From NCBI GenBank assembly GCA_934590165.1, contig CAKTOO010000021.1, positions 1 through 51,580 on the forward strand: DNA of 51,580 bases, written 5' to 3'. Position 1 is the stretch's first letter; every line of letters begins with the position of its first letter. The notes below the pieces were generated by a model. That model was not told the origin of the DNA and ran no database searches. It was given only the letters and a program-made list of their open reading frames with translations. Made by a program: the position numbers and the translations under genes. Positions 1 to 8,364 of this stretch are shown in pieces. The stretch is from an uncultured Dysosmobacter sp. GTDB taxonomy: Bacteria > Bacillota > Clostridia > Oscillospirales > Oscillospiraceae.

Positions 1-142
1 CGTTTTACCACTTGGCGCTGGCTGCTTTCTATATCTTTTGGAGTGATTCTGGTTTTCAGCCATGTCCGGAATCTATTGATAATACTTGCTTTTTCGAGTT
101 TTGCTCATGGCTGATCATTTTTAAAAGAAGGAGGTGCCTGCA
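1..142. other. Upstream region of the PBP gene
   Basis: No gene end is recognisable. Contains the AAGGAGG site of the PBP gene (127-133). TTGATA at 75-80 could be a -35 box but no good -10 follows. Confidence 0.4.
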
Positions 143-2833
143 TTGGAACACGGAAGACGGGAGTCGGGGCCGGAACGGACGCCCCGCAGTCACGAGACCA
201 GGCAGCGTAAAAGCACCAAAAGGAAAACGGGAAGGAGAGCGGGCTTTGTCCTGGGGACCATCCTCCTCATCGGCATCTGCACTGCCGCTATGATTGTGGG
301 CATTTTCATGACCTACGTGAAGACCACCCTGACGCCGACCCTGGAGGTGCGGGCAGAGGATTACACCATGAACCTCAGCTCCCATATCTATTACCAGGAC
401 AAGGAGTCGGAAGAATGGGTGGAATACCAGACCCTGTACGGCAAGGAAAACCGCATCTGGGTGGACATTGAGGACGTGCCGGACGCCATGTGGCAAGCGG
501 TGGTGGCCATCGAGGACCACCGCTTCTTTGACCACCACGGCGTGGACTGGAAGCGTACCGCCGGCGCCACGCTGAACATGTTTATCGGCATGAAGGATAC
601 CTTCGGCGGCTCCACCATTACCCAGCAGCTGCTGAAAAACATGACCGGCGATGACAGCCCCACGGTCAACCGCAAGGTCCGGGAGATTTTCCGGGCCCTG
701 GAGTTTGAGAAGAACTACACCAAGGAGCAGATCCTGGAGCTGTATCTCAACACCATCTATCTGGGCAAGGGCTGCTACGGCGTCCAGACCGCCGCCAACT
801 ACTACTTCGGCAAGGACGTTTCCCAGCTGAGCGCGGCGGAGTGTGCCTGTCTCATCGCCATTACCAACAACCCCTACCAGTACGGCCCCATGTCCACCCT
901 GGTCATTACCCGGGAGGACGGTACCAAGGTCACCGCCCGGGAGCTGAACAAATCCCGGCAGGAGCAGATCCTGGAGCGCATGGCTGGCGGCGGTGACACG
1001 GGTCTGACCTATCTGACCAAGGAGGAGGCCGAGGCTGCCAAAGCGGAGGTCCTTCACTTTACCGACGGCACCACCTCCGCGGAGGACCTGGTGGCGGAGG
1101 CCAGCGGCGGCGTCAAGATCAACTCCTGGTTCGTGGACCAGGTGTTCCTGGATGTGGCCAACGACCTGGCGGAGAAGGAGAAGATCTCCGTGGAGGCCGC
1201 CAAGCAGAAAATTTACAACAGCGGCTACAACATTTACACCACTCTGGACCCGGATATCCAGGAGATCGCGGAGTCGGTCTATGAGGACCGGAGCAACTTG
1301 GATGTGACCTCCCGCAGCGGACAGAAGCTGCAATCCGGCATCACCATCATCGATCCCTATACCGGCAATATCGTTGCCATGGTGGGGAAGGTGGGGGAGA
1401 AGGAGGCAAACCTCATCTGGAACTACGCCACCTGCCGCCGGCAGCCTGGTTCCTCCATCAAGCCCCTGACGGTATATGCTCCCGCGCTGGATGCCGGCGT
1501 CATCACCATGGCCTCCACCTTTGACAACTACCCGGTGCGCCTGCTGAATGACAATCCCTGGCCCAAGAACTCTCCCAACCGCTACACTGGCTGGACCACG
1601 CTGGCCCAGGGCGTTGCCAGTTCCATCAACACCGTGGCGGTGCAGGTGGTGGAAAAGCTGACCACCTCCGCCTCCTATGCCTTCGCCACGGAAAAGCTGG
1701 GATTGAATCTGGTGGCCGACGATATCAACACCGCCGCCCTGGGCCTGGGTGGCCTGACCCATGGCCTGAGTACCGTGGAGATGGCAGCGGCCTATTCCTG
1801 CTTTGCCAACGGTGGCGTGTACCATGAGCCCCGAACCTACGTAAAGGTCACCGCTTCTGACGGGGTTACCACCATTTTGGAAAATGAGGCGGAGGAGCAC
1901 GTGGCCATGAAGGAGACCACAGCCTATTTCATGAACACGCTGCTTCAGGGCGTCATCAACGGGGGCACCGGCGGCAGTGCCAAGTTCGGCGGCATGACCA
2001 TTGCCGGTAAGACCGGTACCACCAGTGAAAATTACGACCGCTATTTCGTGGGCTATACGCCCTATTACGTGGCGGCGGTCTGGACAGGCTATGACCAAAA
2101 CGAAAAGATCAGCTATTCCGGCAACCCTGCCATCACCATGTGGAAAAAGGTCATGCAGCAGATCCACCAGGACCTGCCCAACAAGTCCTTCTTCACTCCG
2201 GAAACTGGCCTTGTTACCGTGGAGGTCTGTTCCGACAGCGGCCTGCTGCCCACGGAGGCTTGCATGGCGGATGTGCGAGGAGCCTCTCATGTGCGGAAGG
2301 TCACGGTGGTAAAAGGAACGGAGCCCACGGAGCGGTGTACGCTTCATACCATGGTGGATTACTGTACCGAGGGCAAGTGCTTGGCCACGGAGAACTGTCC
2401 GGCTGAAAGCGTGACACGGGTGGGCGTGCTGGACTACGTCCGGGAAGACTATGGGGAGACCATCAGAGCGGAGGATGATCCTTATCTGCTGGTGAATATG
2501 CAAAAGGCACTGGAACCGCAGGCGCCTTCGGAGGAGCATCCCGAGGGTACGCCCGGCGGCTGCCCGGTTCACAACAGTGCGCCTGTGGTGCCGGAGATAC
2601 CTGTCACAGACCCGGATGACCCCAATTATGACCCGTCCGGCGGCTTTGGCGATGCCGGGATGGAAACGCCTGGGGGCAGTGACACACCCACAACTCCCAC
2701 TACACCCACAACTCCCACAGAGCCGGAACAGCCTACGATGCCCGCAGAGCCTACGGACCCGTCCGGCGGCTTTGGTGATGCCGGTGGTGATTGGTGGCAG
2801 GGCTTCTGGGAGGAGCAGACTCCGAACCCATAA
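143..2833 (+). CDS. Class A penicillin-binding protein (PBP1A-like)
   Basis: Bifunctional peptidoglycan synthase: glycosyltransferase GT51 plus DD-transpeptidase, anchored in the cytoplasmic membrane. A basic N-terminus is followed by one membrane helix (about residues 33-58). The GT51 signature AIEDHRFFDHHG holds the catalytic Glu near residue 124, and GGSTITQQLLKN follows at about 156. The transpeptidase has the active-site SSIK box at 437-440 and the KTGT box at 623-626. The roughly 100-residue C-terminal tail is rich in Pro, Thr and Gly, and carries the motif DPSGGFGDAG twice around a PTTPTTPT stretch. The TTG start at 143 lies 9 bases after AAGGAGG; the GTG at 134 abuts that site and is less likely. 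The gene appears monocistronic, ending at a strong terminator. PbpA, PonA or PBP1A naming cannot be settled from sequence alone. Confidence 0.95.
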   Translation: MEHGRRESGPERTPRSHETRQRKSTKRKTGRRAGFVLGTILLIGICTAAMIVGIFMTYVKTTLTPTLEVRAEDYTMNLSSHIYYQDKESEEWVEYQTLYGKENRIWVDIEDVPDAMWQAVVAIEDHRFFDHHGVDWKRTAGATLNMFIGMKDTFGGSTITQQLLKNMTGDDSPTVNRKVREIFRALEFEKNYTKEQILELYLNTIYLGKGCYGVQTAANYYFGKDVSQLSAAECACLIAITNNPYQYGPMSTLVITREDGTKVTARELNKSRQEQILERMAGGGDTGLTYLTKEEAEAAKAEVLHFTDGTTSAEDLVAEASGGVKINSWFVDQVFLDVANDLAEKEKISVEAAKQKIYNSGYNIYTTLDPDIQEIAESVYEDRSNLDVTSRSGQKLQSGITIIDPYTGNIVAMVGKVGEKEANLIWNYATCRRQPGSSIKPLTVYAPALDAGVITMASTFDNYPVRLLNDNPWPKNSPNRYTGWTTLAQGVASSINTVAVQVVEKLTTSASYAFATEKLGLNLVADDINTAALGLGGLTHGLSTVEMAAAYSCFANGGVYHEPRTYVKVTASDGVTTILENEAEEHVAMKETTAYFMNTLLQGVINGGTGGSAKFGGMTIAGKTGTTSENYDRYFVGYTPYYVAAVWTGYDQNEKISYSGNPAITMWKKVMQQIHQDLPNKSFFTPETGLVTVEVCSDSGLLPTEACMADVRGASHVRKVTVVKGTEPTERCTLHTMVDYCTEGKCLATENCPAESVTRVGVLDYVREDYGETIRAEDDPYLLVNMQKALEPQAPSEEHPEGTPGGCPVHNSAPVVPEIPVTDPDDPNYDPSGGFGDAGMETPGGSDTPTTPTTPTTPTEPEQPTMPAEPTDPSGGFGDAGGDWWQGFWEEQTPNP

Positions 2834-2839
2834 GATTAT

Positions 2840-2880
2840 AAAAAAGCAGCGTTTCCCAGTTTGGGAAACGCTGCTTTTTT
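2840..2880. terminator. Bidirectional intrinsic terminator
   Basis: A perfect 14-bp stem (2845-2858 with 2862-2875) and a 3-base loop, with A-run on one side and T-run on the other. It sits between the convergent PBP gene and mogA and can serve both. Confidence 0.9.
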
Positions 2881-2891
2881 ATAGAAAACAG

Positions 2892-3389
2892 TCAGTCGGC
2901 CAGCTTGGCGCAGTCCGCTGGCCTGCCGGACAACATCTCCAGACCATGGCCGAGCGCCGGCAGGACCGCCTCCAGGTTTTCCCGGGCGGCCTTGGGAGAG
3001 CCGGGCAGGTTGACGATCAAGGTCCCGCCCCGAATGCCTGCCTGGGCCCGGGACAGCATGGCCCGGTTGGTCACCTGCATAGAGGCGTAGCGCATGGCTT
3101 CCGGAATGCCCGGCGTCATACGTTCACAGACCGCCAGTGTTGCCTCCGGGGTCACGTCCCGGGGGGCGAAACCGGTGCCGCCGGTGGTCACCAGCAGCTG
3201 GGCAAGCCGGCGGTCGGCCGTGTCCCTTAAAAAATTTTCAATCTGGGGCTGCTCGTCCGGAACGACGGCGGTGAGCACCACCTCATAGCCGGCCTCCTCC
3301 AGCAGCCGGGCCACCAGGGGGCCGGCCGTGTCGGGACGCTCCCCTTTGGAGCTGCGGTCACTGACCGTCAGCACAGCGGCTTTATACAT
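2892..3389 (-). CDS. mogA: MogA/MoaB family molybdenum cofactor protein
   Basis: 165-residue single-domain molybdopterin-binding protein. The family adenylylates molybdopterin (MogA) or is an MoaB paralogue; sequence does not separate the two. The family's TTGGTGFAPRDVTPEA loop (about residues 67-82) and the later LPGSPKA motif, which contact the pterin, are both present. The start at 3389 is 8 bases from AAGGAGG. The ATG two codons upstream (3395) lies too close to that site. It is the last gene of the leftward modA-modB-modC-mogA operon, 13 bases after modC, so cofactor assembly is co-expressed with molybdate import. Confidence 0.93.
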   Translation of the reverse strand: MYKAAVLTVSDRSSKGERPDTAGPLVARLLEEAGYEVVLTAVVPDEQPQIENFLRDTADRRLAQLLVTTGGTGFAPRDVTPEATLAVCERMTPGIPEAMRYASMQVTNRAMLSRAQAGIRGGTLIVNLPGSPKAARENLEAVLPALGHGLEMLSGRPADCAKLAD

Positions 3390-3402
3390 CGTCATAACCT
3401 CC

Positions 3403-4446
3403 TTATTTCAGCAAAAGCAGATCCTCCGGTGCCACGGAGACCGTGAGACGGGCCTTGTCCGGCAAAGCGGCCCAGGCTGCTTTCTCCAGCTCCATGCGCA
3501 GCAAAGGCGCCTCCGCGCCCGCACCGGTGGGCCGCAGCAGAACGATGACAGCGAATACGTCGTCAATGACCCGTACCACGGTGCAGGCAAACACATTTGA
3601 GGTACCGGGCTCCGCCGGATGAACACTGTGGGAGCGGATACCCACTGTGGTGGTTTCCTGGGGGACCACCCGGCCGCAGTCCAGGGTGATGCCCCACTCC
3701 GGCAGCAGGACAGCGGTGCCGCCTGGAACAGCGGCGGCATAATTTTTGCAGCCGGAGAGCCTGGCGGCAGCTTCCGTACCGGGAGCGTGGAACAGCTGCT
3801 CCATGGTCATTACCGGCTCTGTGCGGCCGTGGTCAATGACACACACCCGGCGGCAGCTCCGCCAGGCTTCGCCCCGGTCATGGGTGACCCACAGCACCGG
3901 GCCGGGGAAGAGGGAAAGGGTATCCTGCAATTCCAGCTCCAGCTGGTATTTTAAATAGCTGTCCAGGGCGGACAGAGGCTCGTCCAGCAGGATGGCTTTG
4001 GGTTTGGAGGCCAGGATGCGGGCTAAGGCACAGCGCTGCTGCTGGCCGCCGGACAGCTGCCGGGGCCGCAGGGCGGCCGCCTCCTCCAGACGGAAGCGCC
4101 GCAGCAGGTCTGCCGTAACAGCCGGAGCAGCGCTGCGGTCCCGGACAGCAGCAGCGATATTTTGGGACACGGTCATGTTGGGAAACAGGGCGTACTGCTG
4201 GAAAAGGTATCCCACCTGCCGCTTTTGGGGCGGCAGGTCAATGTGGGCGGCGCTGTCGAACAGGGTCTCGCCGTTCAGTTGGATGATGCCCTCATCCGGC
4301 CGCAGAATGCCGGCAATACAGCGCAGTGTGATGCTTTTTCCGCTGCCGGAAGCACCCAGCAGAGCCAGTGCTTCCTCTCCGGCGGTCAACTCCGCCTCCA
4401 GCTGGAAGGAGCCCAGTTGCTTACGGATACGGACGAGCAGGCTCAT
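3403..4446 (-). CDS. modC: Molybdate ABC transporter ATP-binding protein ModC
   Basis: 347-residue ABC ATPase that powers molybdate import. Walker A GASGSGKS is at 31-38, a Q-loop in FQQYALFPN near 83, the signature LSGGQQQR at 121-128, and Walker B AILLDEP at 141-147. The C-terminal third, after about residue 230, is consistent with a TOBE/MOP-like oxyanion-binding domain as in ModC. An open frame runs 33 codons further upstream, but the ATG at 4446 overlaps the modB stop in an ATGA arrangement (4443-4446). This is the usual translational coupling in mod operons and decides the start. Tungstate import remains possible for this family. Confidence 0.95.
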   Translation of the reverse strand: MSLLVRIRKQLGSFQLEAELTAGEEALALLGASGSGKSITLRCIAGILRPDEGIIQLNGETLFDSAAHIDLPPQKRQVGYLFQQYALFPNMTVSQNIAAAVRDRSAAPAVTADLLRRFRLEEAAALRPRQLSGGQQQRCALARILASKPKAILLDEPLSALDSYLKYQLELELQDTLSLFPGPVLWVTHDRGEAWRSCRRVCVIDHGRTEPVMTMEQLFHAPGTEAAARLSGCKNYAAAVPGGTAVLLPEWGITLDCGRVVPQETTTVGIRSHSVHPAEPGTSNVFACTVVRVIDDVFAVIVLLRPTGAGAEAPLLRMELEKAAWAALPDKARLTVSVAPEDLLLLK

Positions 4447-5126
4447 TTGGCGCCTCCTTTTCGGCGTCCCTGGCGCTCCCGGGTCTCCAGCAGGTTGACA
4501 GCCATCAAAAATACTGCGGAAATCGCAATGTTTACCAGCACCCACTTCAGCGCGCCGGCGTCATCGTTGATCCGCCAAAGCTGATAGACGGTGGTGGAGA
4601 TGGTAGCGGTGCGGCCGGGGGTGTATCCCGCGATCATGGAGGTGGCACCGTATTCCCCCAGAGCCCGGGCGAAGGCCAGCACGGTGCCGGCCAGAATGCC
4701 CTGCCTGCACACCGGCATCTGTACCCGCCAGAATACCCAGGTGTTGGACCGGCCCAATGTCCGGCCGGCGTCCGCCAAGCTCTGATCAAAGCTCTCAAAG
4801 GCCCCACGGGCGGTGCGGTACATCAGGGGAAAGGCCACCACGACGGTGGCAAAAATAGCGGACCACCAGGTCATGACCAGCTTGACGCCAAAGCTCTCCA
4901 GCACCCAGGCACCAAAAGGGCGCTTTGGTCCCAACAGACACAGCAGCAGCCAGCCTACCACTGTGGGAGGCAGCACCAGAGGCAGGGTCAGCACCACATC
5001 CAGGATACCCTTTGCCAGCCGGGGGAGCTTTGCAATGTAATACGCGGCAAATATGCCCAGGAAAAACACAGCCCCCGTGGAAATGGCGGCGATGCGGAGA
5101 GAGTTGAATAGAGGATACCAGTCCAA
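4443..5126 (-). CDS. modB: Molybdate ABC transporter permease ModB
   Basis: 227-residue membrane permease with about five hydrophobic segments and the EAA-loop signature ADAGRTLG (about residues 118-125), which docks on ModC. The start is TTG at 5126, placed 9 bases from AGGAGG (5135-5140); the track's longer ATG reading would place the RBS inside the gene. A second near-identical copy of this RBS plus the first 15 codons lies about 220 bp upstream (5306-5368), separated by a palindrome-rich cassette. The copy in use is therefore the one next to the gene body. Because of the cassette, modB is about 300 bases from modA instead of tightly spaced, so some operon polarity might be expected. Confidence 0.93.
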   Translation of the reverse strand: MDWYPLFNSLRIAAISTGAVFFLGIFAAYYIAKLPRLAKGILDVVLTLPLVLPPTVVGWLLLCLLGPKRPFGAWVLESFGVKLVMTWWSAIFATVVVAFPLMYRTARGAFESFDQSLADAGRTLGRSNTWVFWRVQMPVCRQGILAGTVLAFARALGEYGATSMIAGYTPGRTATISTTVYQLWRINDDAGALKWVLVNIAISAVFLMAVNLLETRERQGRRKGGAK

Positions 5127-5368
5127 GTGGGACCACCTCCTGAAAGAGATGAAGGACGCAGCCATTTCCACGAAAGCGCCAAAGGCGCGTCGGCGCGAAA
5201 GCGGCGTACAAGCGTTTTGCCGGAGGCAAAACCTTGGAGCGTCCGGGCTTTGCCTGGACGCTCAATGTGGGATCAGGGCTTCCATTGGGCGGCACCCAAT
5301 GGGACAATGGCGGCGATGCGGAGGGAGTTGAATAGAGGATACCAGTCCAAGTGGGACCACCTCCTGAA
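5082..5368 (+). repeat. Palindromic cassette A with flanking duplication of the modB 5' end
   Basis: Two direct copies of a 63-bp segment (5082-5144 and 5306-5368, one mismatch) hold the modB Shine-Dalgarno, TTG start and first 15 codons. Between them are 161 bp of hairpins. The core at 5209-5236 has arms CAAGCGTTTTGC and GCAAAACCTTG. A second hairpin lies at about 5237-5263 (arms GAGCGTCC/GGACGCTC), and a third at about 5282-5303 (CCATTGGG/CCCAATGG). The core matches those at 26265-26290 (opposite strand) and 35956-35981. Strand given is that of the core. No protein-coding case is visible. Confidence 0.85.
5306..5368 (-). pseudogene. Orphan duplicate of modB ribosome binding site and start
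   Basis: 62 of 63 bases match the functional modB start region. It retains AGGAGG and the TTG start, but the frame leaves modB after 15 codons and stops inside the cassette after about 25 residues. It is adjacent to modA, so it probably marks the ancestral modA-modB junction. It could be translated as a short decoy peptide. Confidence 0.75.
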
Positions 5369-5423
5369 TTGGAAAATGGAGGTGCGCCGGAAAAGCGGCG
5401 TACCTCCGGAGCATGTACGCAAA

Positions 5424-6290
5424 TCAGACCAAGGGAGAGAAGCCCACCGCTTCAAAGCAGGCCAGGGCCTCCTCGGAGCAGAGGTAGTCCAGGAAAGCCT
5501 GGGCGGCTTCGGGAGCTTCACCGCAGTTCAGCACGGCGGCGGGATAGATGACCTGGCCGCACATCTCAGCGGTGGCCTCGTCCGCCACGGTGAGGCCGGC
5601 GGAGAAAGCGTCGGTGCCATAGATGATGCCGCAGTCCACGGCGCCCTCGCTGACCTGGGTGGTGACCTCCTTCACGTTGGAGCCGTAAGTCAGTTTGCTG
5701 GCGACAGCTGCTTCGTCAATGCCGTAATAATCGAAGATCTTCAGGGTGTACTGGCCCACAGGCACATCGCTGTTGCCCATGGCCAGCATGACCTCACCGT
5801 TTTTCAGCAGGTCCGCCAGCTGGTCAAAGCTCTCGATTCCGGCGGGATTGCCCTCGGGGACCGACAAGGTGACCTTGTTTTCCAGCAGGTTCAGGCGGGA
5901 GCCTTTTACGATGTAGTCCAGTCCATTATGGTTCTTCTCAGAGTCATCCTTCAAGGAGCCGTCTAGAGCGTTCATCTGGGTGGGGGCGGCGGAGATGAAG
6001 ACGTCACAGGCGGCGCCCTCCTGAATCTGCTTGAGCAGCGTACCGGAGGAATCGTAAGTGGTGACCACGGTGACGGTGGGATTTGCAGCCTGGTAGAGCG
6101 CAATGGCCGCGTCCAGAGACTCCTGCATGGAGGCAGCGGCGAACACGGTGATCTCCGCAGCTTCGGTGGTCTCCGCCGGGGCTTCTTCACCGGAAGCGGC
6201 GGGCTGGGAGGCGGTCTCGTTTTTGGAGCCGCAGGCGCTCAGCGCCAGCACCAGGCTCAGGGACAGCAGCAGGGACAAATACTTTTTCAT
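5424..6290 (-). CDS. modA: Molybdate-binding lipoprotein ModA
   Basis: 288-residue periplasmic-type substrate-binding protein that captures molybdate (or tungstate) outside the membrane for ModBC. It has a lipoprotein signal peptide with the lipobox LSAC and acylated Cys at residue 20, followed by a Glu/Ala-rich linker. The ModA fold is supported by ITVFAAASMQESLDAA, YDSSGTLLKQI and the late GIIYGTDAF region. The ATG at 6290 lies 8 bases from AGGA; the ATG at 6299 overlaps that site and those further upstream lack one. First gene of the leftward mod operon, behind its own promoter and a dyad shared with moaA. Confidence 0.95.
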   Translation of the reverse strand: MKKYLSLLLSLSLVLALSACGSKNETASQPAASGEEAPAETTEAAEITVFAAASMQESLDAAIALYQAANPTVTVVTTYDSSGTLLKQIQEGAACDVFISAAPTQMNALDGSLKDDSEKNHNGLDYIVKGSRLNLLENKVTLSVPEGNPAGIESFDQLADLLKNGEVMLAMGNSDVPVGQYTLKIFDYYGIDEAAVASKLTYGSNVKEVTTQVSEGAVDCGIIYGTDAFSAGLTVADEATAEMCGQVIYPAAVLNCGEAPEAAQAFLDYLCSEEALACFEAVGFSPLV

Positions 6291-6309
6291 GAGTTCCATC
6301 CTTTTCAAT

Positions 6310-6338
6310 ATCATACAAGATTTATCGGTACTCCGCAA
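6310..6338 (-). promoter_or_regulatory. Promoter of the mod operon
   Basis: On the minus strand TTGCGG (6333-6338), 17-base spacer, TATGAT (6310-6315), about 20 bases upstream of the modA start. Confidence 0.7.
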
Positions 6339-6349
6339 GGAGCAGATAA

Positions 6350-6373
6350 CGTGATACTCAAACGAGGTTAACG
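6350..6373 (-). promoter_or_regulatory. 24-base dyad upstream of modA, shared with moaA
   Basis: A 24-base imperfect inverted repeat that matches the one at 9324-9347 at 21 of 24 positions. General form: half-sites CGTnnATnCTCA and TGAGnATnnACG. Here it lies about 11 bases upstream of the -35 box. It is not the Escherichia coli ModE box. Probable molybdate-linked regulator site; the regulator is not in this window. Confidence 0.6.
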
Positions 6374-6379
6374 CCTTCT

Positions 6380-6414
6380 GAAAAGCAGCGCCGGGAGCTC
6401 CGGCGCGCTTTTTG
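6380..6414 (-). terminator. Terminator of the moa operon
   Basis: GC-rich stem with arms GCAGCGCCGG and CCGGCGCGC around GAGCT, followed on the minus strand by TTTTC. It separates the moaA operon from the mod promoter. Confidence 0.75.
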
Positions 6415-6419
6415 GGTTG

Positions 6420-7439
6420 TTAGCGACCAAAGGGACAGTTGGGCCAGTGGCAGGGCTTGCAGCCCAGGCACAATCCGCCCTCGCCCATGGCGGCGAAGTT
6501 CGCATGGGTCATCTCCACCCCGGCGGCGATGCGGGGCAGGGCCAGGTCAAAAATGGTTGCGCCGGCGTACATGACGCAGCCCGGCAGGCCGCAGACCACG
6601 GTGCCATCCTCATAATATCCCAACAGGAACATGGCTCCGGGCAGGACGGGGGCACCATAAGTGACGATACGGGCGCCGCTTTGCCGGATGCCGCCGGGAG
6701 TGTTGTCATCGGGGTCTACGCTCATGCCGCCGGTGCAGAGGATCAGCTCCGCGCCGGTCTTTCGCATGTCCGCGATGGCATTTGCCACATGTTCCACCCC
6801 GTCGCCGGAGTAGGTGACAGCCAGGGCCTCAATGCCATAGGCTGCCAGCTTGTCCTTCACCACCGGGGTGAAGGTATCCTGGATGAGTCCCTTTTTCACC
6901 TCGCCGCCGGTGGCCACGATGGCGGCGGTTTTTTTGATGTATGGCAGCAGCTCCAGCAGGGGAGCGTCTCCGGCGGCTTTCTCGGCGGCTTGCAGGGTTT
7001 CCTCCTCAATGATAAGGGGAATGACCCGGGTGCCCGCCAGCTTGTCGCCTTGCTTCACGGCGGTGTTCCCGTGGCGGGTGGCGATCATGATGTCCGGAAT
7101 GGAATTGACGGCCACCAATTTTTCACTATTCACCCGGAACAGTCCGTCGCAGGCGGCGGTCAGCTCGATCTTACCCTCGCTGGCCTCGCTGCGAAGCATA
7201 TTGTTATTGCGGCACAGGGTGCACAGCCGCTCCGCCGCGTCGTTTTCGTGGACCATTCCCTCTGTCATCTCCCAGACATACAGGTGCTCCTTGCCCATGG
7301 AGAGCAGCACGGGAATGTCCTCGGCGGTCACCACATGGCCCTTGCGGAACCGGGGGCCCTTGAACTGGCCTCGGATGATCTGGGTCATGTCGTGGCACAG
7401 CACATGGCCCACGGCTTCTTCTGTTTTCACAAGCTTCAT
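6420..7439 (-). CDS. Molybdopterin-binding protein (MoeA/MogA-like domain)
   Basis: 339 residues. The C-terminal half carries a MoCF-biosynthesis-type domain (VATGGEVKKG, TYSGDGVEHVANAI, ILCTGGMSVDPDDNTPGGIR, GAPVLPGAMFLLGY), as in MoeA/CinA-like pterin-binding proteins. The first 150 residues are a separate region that I do not recognise as the full MoeA N-terminus. The protein ends in a cysteine cluster, CLGCKPCHWPNC, which could bind metal. The ATG is 7 bases from GGAGG and overlaps the end of the MOSC gene by 4 bases. Its place in the moaA-moaC-MOSC operon near selD and yqeBC suggests cofactor insertion or modification for a selenium-dependent molybdenum hydroxylase. This is inference from context. 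Confidence 0.85.
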   Translation of the reverse strand: MKLVKTEEAVGHVLCHDMTQIIRGQFKGPRFRKGHVVTAEDIPVLLSMGKEHLYVWEMTEGMVHENDAAERLCTLCRNNNMLRSEASEGKIELTAACDGLFRVNSEKLVAVNSIPDIMIATRHGNTAVKQGDKLAGTRVIPLIIEEETLQAAEKAAGDAPLLELLPYIKKTAAIVATGGEVKKGLIQDTFTPVVKDKLAAYGIEALAVTYSGDGVEHVANAIADMRKTGAELILCTGGMSVDPDDNTPGGIRQSGARIVTYGAPVLPGAMFLLGYYEDGTVVCGLPGCVMYAGATIFDLALPRIAAGVEMTHANFAAMGEGGLCLGCKPCHWPNCPFGR

Positions 7440-7879
7440 TTGGACGCCTCCAGAATTTCGATCTCGTCACCGGGGCGGACAGTGCCCTCCCGGACCACCA
7501 CGGCGAAAATGCCCTCCGTGGGCATCACGCATTTGCCGACAGCCTTCTTAATGGCGCAGTCGCTGTGGCACTCTTTGCCGATCTGGGTGACCTCTACCTC
7601 CGTTTCGCCGATCCGCAGATGCGTTCCCACCGGCAGGTGCTTCAGGTCAATGCCCACAGTATTGATATTTTCGGCGAATACGCCGGCGTCCAGAGGGATG
7701 GGGCAGACGGCCCGCATGGTGTCCACGCTCTCCTCCGCCAGCAGGCTGATCTGCCGGTGCCAGTCACCGGCGTGGGCGTCCCCCACGATACCGTGGCGGA
7801 GCTTCAGCGTGATCTGCGGAACAGGGTGCTTTTGTTCGCCCTTCCGCTCACTGATATTGACGGATACAACGTTTGCCAT
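7436..7879 (-). CDS. MOSC domain protein
   Basis: 147-residue stand-alone MOSC domain. Family members bind molybdenum cofactor or carry sulfur through a conserved Cys; MOSC is the C-terminal module of cofactor sulfurases. The GIVGDAHAGDWHRQISLLAEESVD region (family G-x-x-G-D-x-H motif) and the conserved Cys in IGKECHSDCAI (near residue 105) are present. It starts 8 bases after GGAGGAG, which itself overlaps the end of moaC. It is the third gene of the moaA operon and overlaps the molybdopterin-binding protein gene by 4 bases. A role in sulfurating the Mo centre for a hydroxylase fits but is not proven. Confidence 0.92.
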   Translation of the reverse strand: MANVVSVNISERKGEQKHPVPQITLKLRHGIVGDAHAGDWHRQISLLAEESVDTMRAVCPIPLDAGVFAENINTVGIDLKHLPVGTHLRIGETEVEVTQIGKECHSDCAIKKAVGKCVMPTEGIFAVVVREGTVRPGDEIEILEASK

Positions 7880-7881
7880 GG

Positions 7882-8361
7882 TTACTCCTCCACAATATAG
7901 TCACCGCTCTTGCCGCCGGATTTTTCCAGCAGGCGGATGTTGGTGATGCGCATATCCTTTTGAACGGCCTTGCACATATCGTAAATGGTCAAAGCCACTA
8001 CGGACACGGCGGTGAGCGCCTCCATCTCCACGCCGGTGACGCCGGTGCAGGTGACAGTGGCCCGAATCTCCACCATGCAGGGCTCGTCAGACAGGGCAAA
8101 CGCGATGTCGATGCTGGTGAGGGGCAGGGGATGGCACATGGGGATGAGCTCCCAGTTGTGCTTGGCCGCCTGGATGCCCGCCACCTGGGCTACTGCCAGC
8201 ACATCTCCTTTTGTCATGGTGCCGGATTTGATGCGCGCCAGGGTGTCCGGGGCCATATGGACCTCACCGGCGGCCACAGCCGTCCGGTGGGTAACGGCCT
8301 TGTCCGTCACATCCACCATCCTGGCCCGGCCCTGTTCATTAAAATGCGTCAGTTCCGCCAT
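7882..8361 (-). CDS. moaC: Cyclic pyranopterin monophosphate synthase MoaC
   Basis: 159 residues, full length. Converts the MoaA product to cyclic pyranopterin monophosphate in the second step of molybdenum cofactor synthesis. Family signatures are MVDVTDKAVTHRTAVA near the N-terminus, ELIPMCHPLPLTSIDIAF (active-site region) and GVTGVEMEALTAVSVVALTIYDMCK, which carries the conserved Glu and Lys. The ATG at 8361 follows GGAGGATG closely. It begins 3 bases after moaA ends, so the two steps are translationally linked. Confidence 0.97.
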   Translation of the reverse strand: MAELTHFNEQGRARMVDVTDKAVTHRTAVAAGEVHMAPDTLARIKSGTMTKGDVLAVAQVAGIQAAKHNWELIPMCHPLPLTSIDIAFALSDEPCMVEIRATVTCTGVTGVEMEALTAVSVVALTIYDMCKAVQKDMRITNIRLLEKSGGKSGDYIVEE

Positions 8362-8364
8362 AGG

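Noticed and set aside
56..2572. 838-codon open frame opposite the PBP gene
   Set aside because: His/Gly/Leu-rich antisense frame caused by strong GC at third codon positions; no ribosome site or family match. The sense frame has complete PBP motifs.
5145..5305. Cassette A as an insertion sequence or CRISPR
   Set aside because: No transposase, terminal inverted repeats or regular spacer pattern; only three dispersed copies with variable hairpins.
6350..6373. E. coli ModE box
   Set aside because: The sequence does not follow the ATCGnTATATA pattern; described as an unassigned dyad instead.
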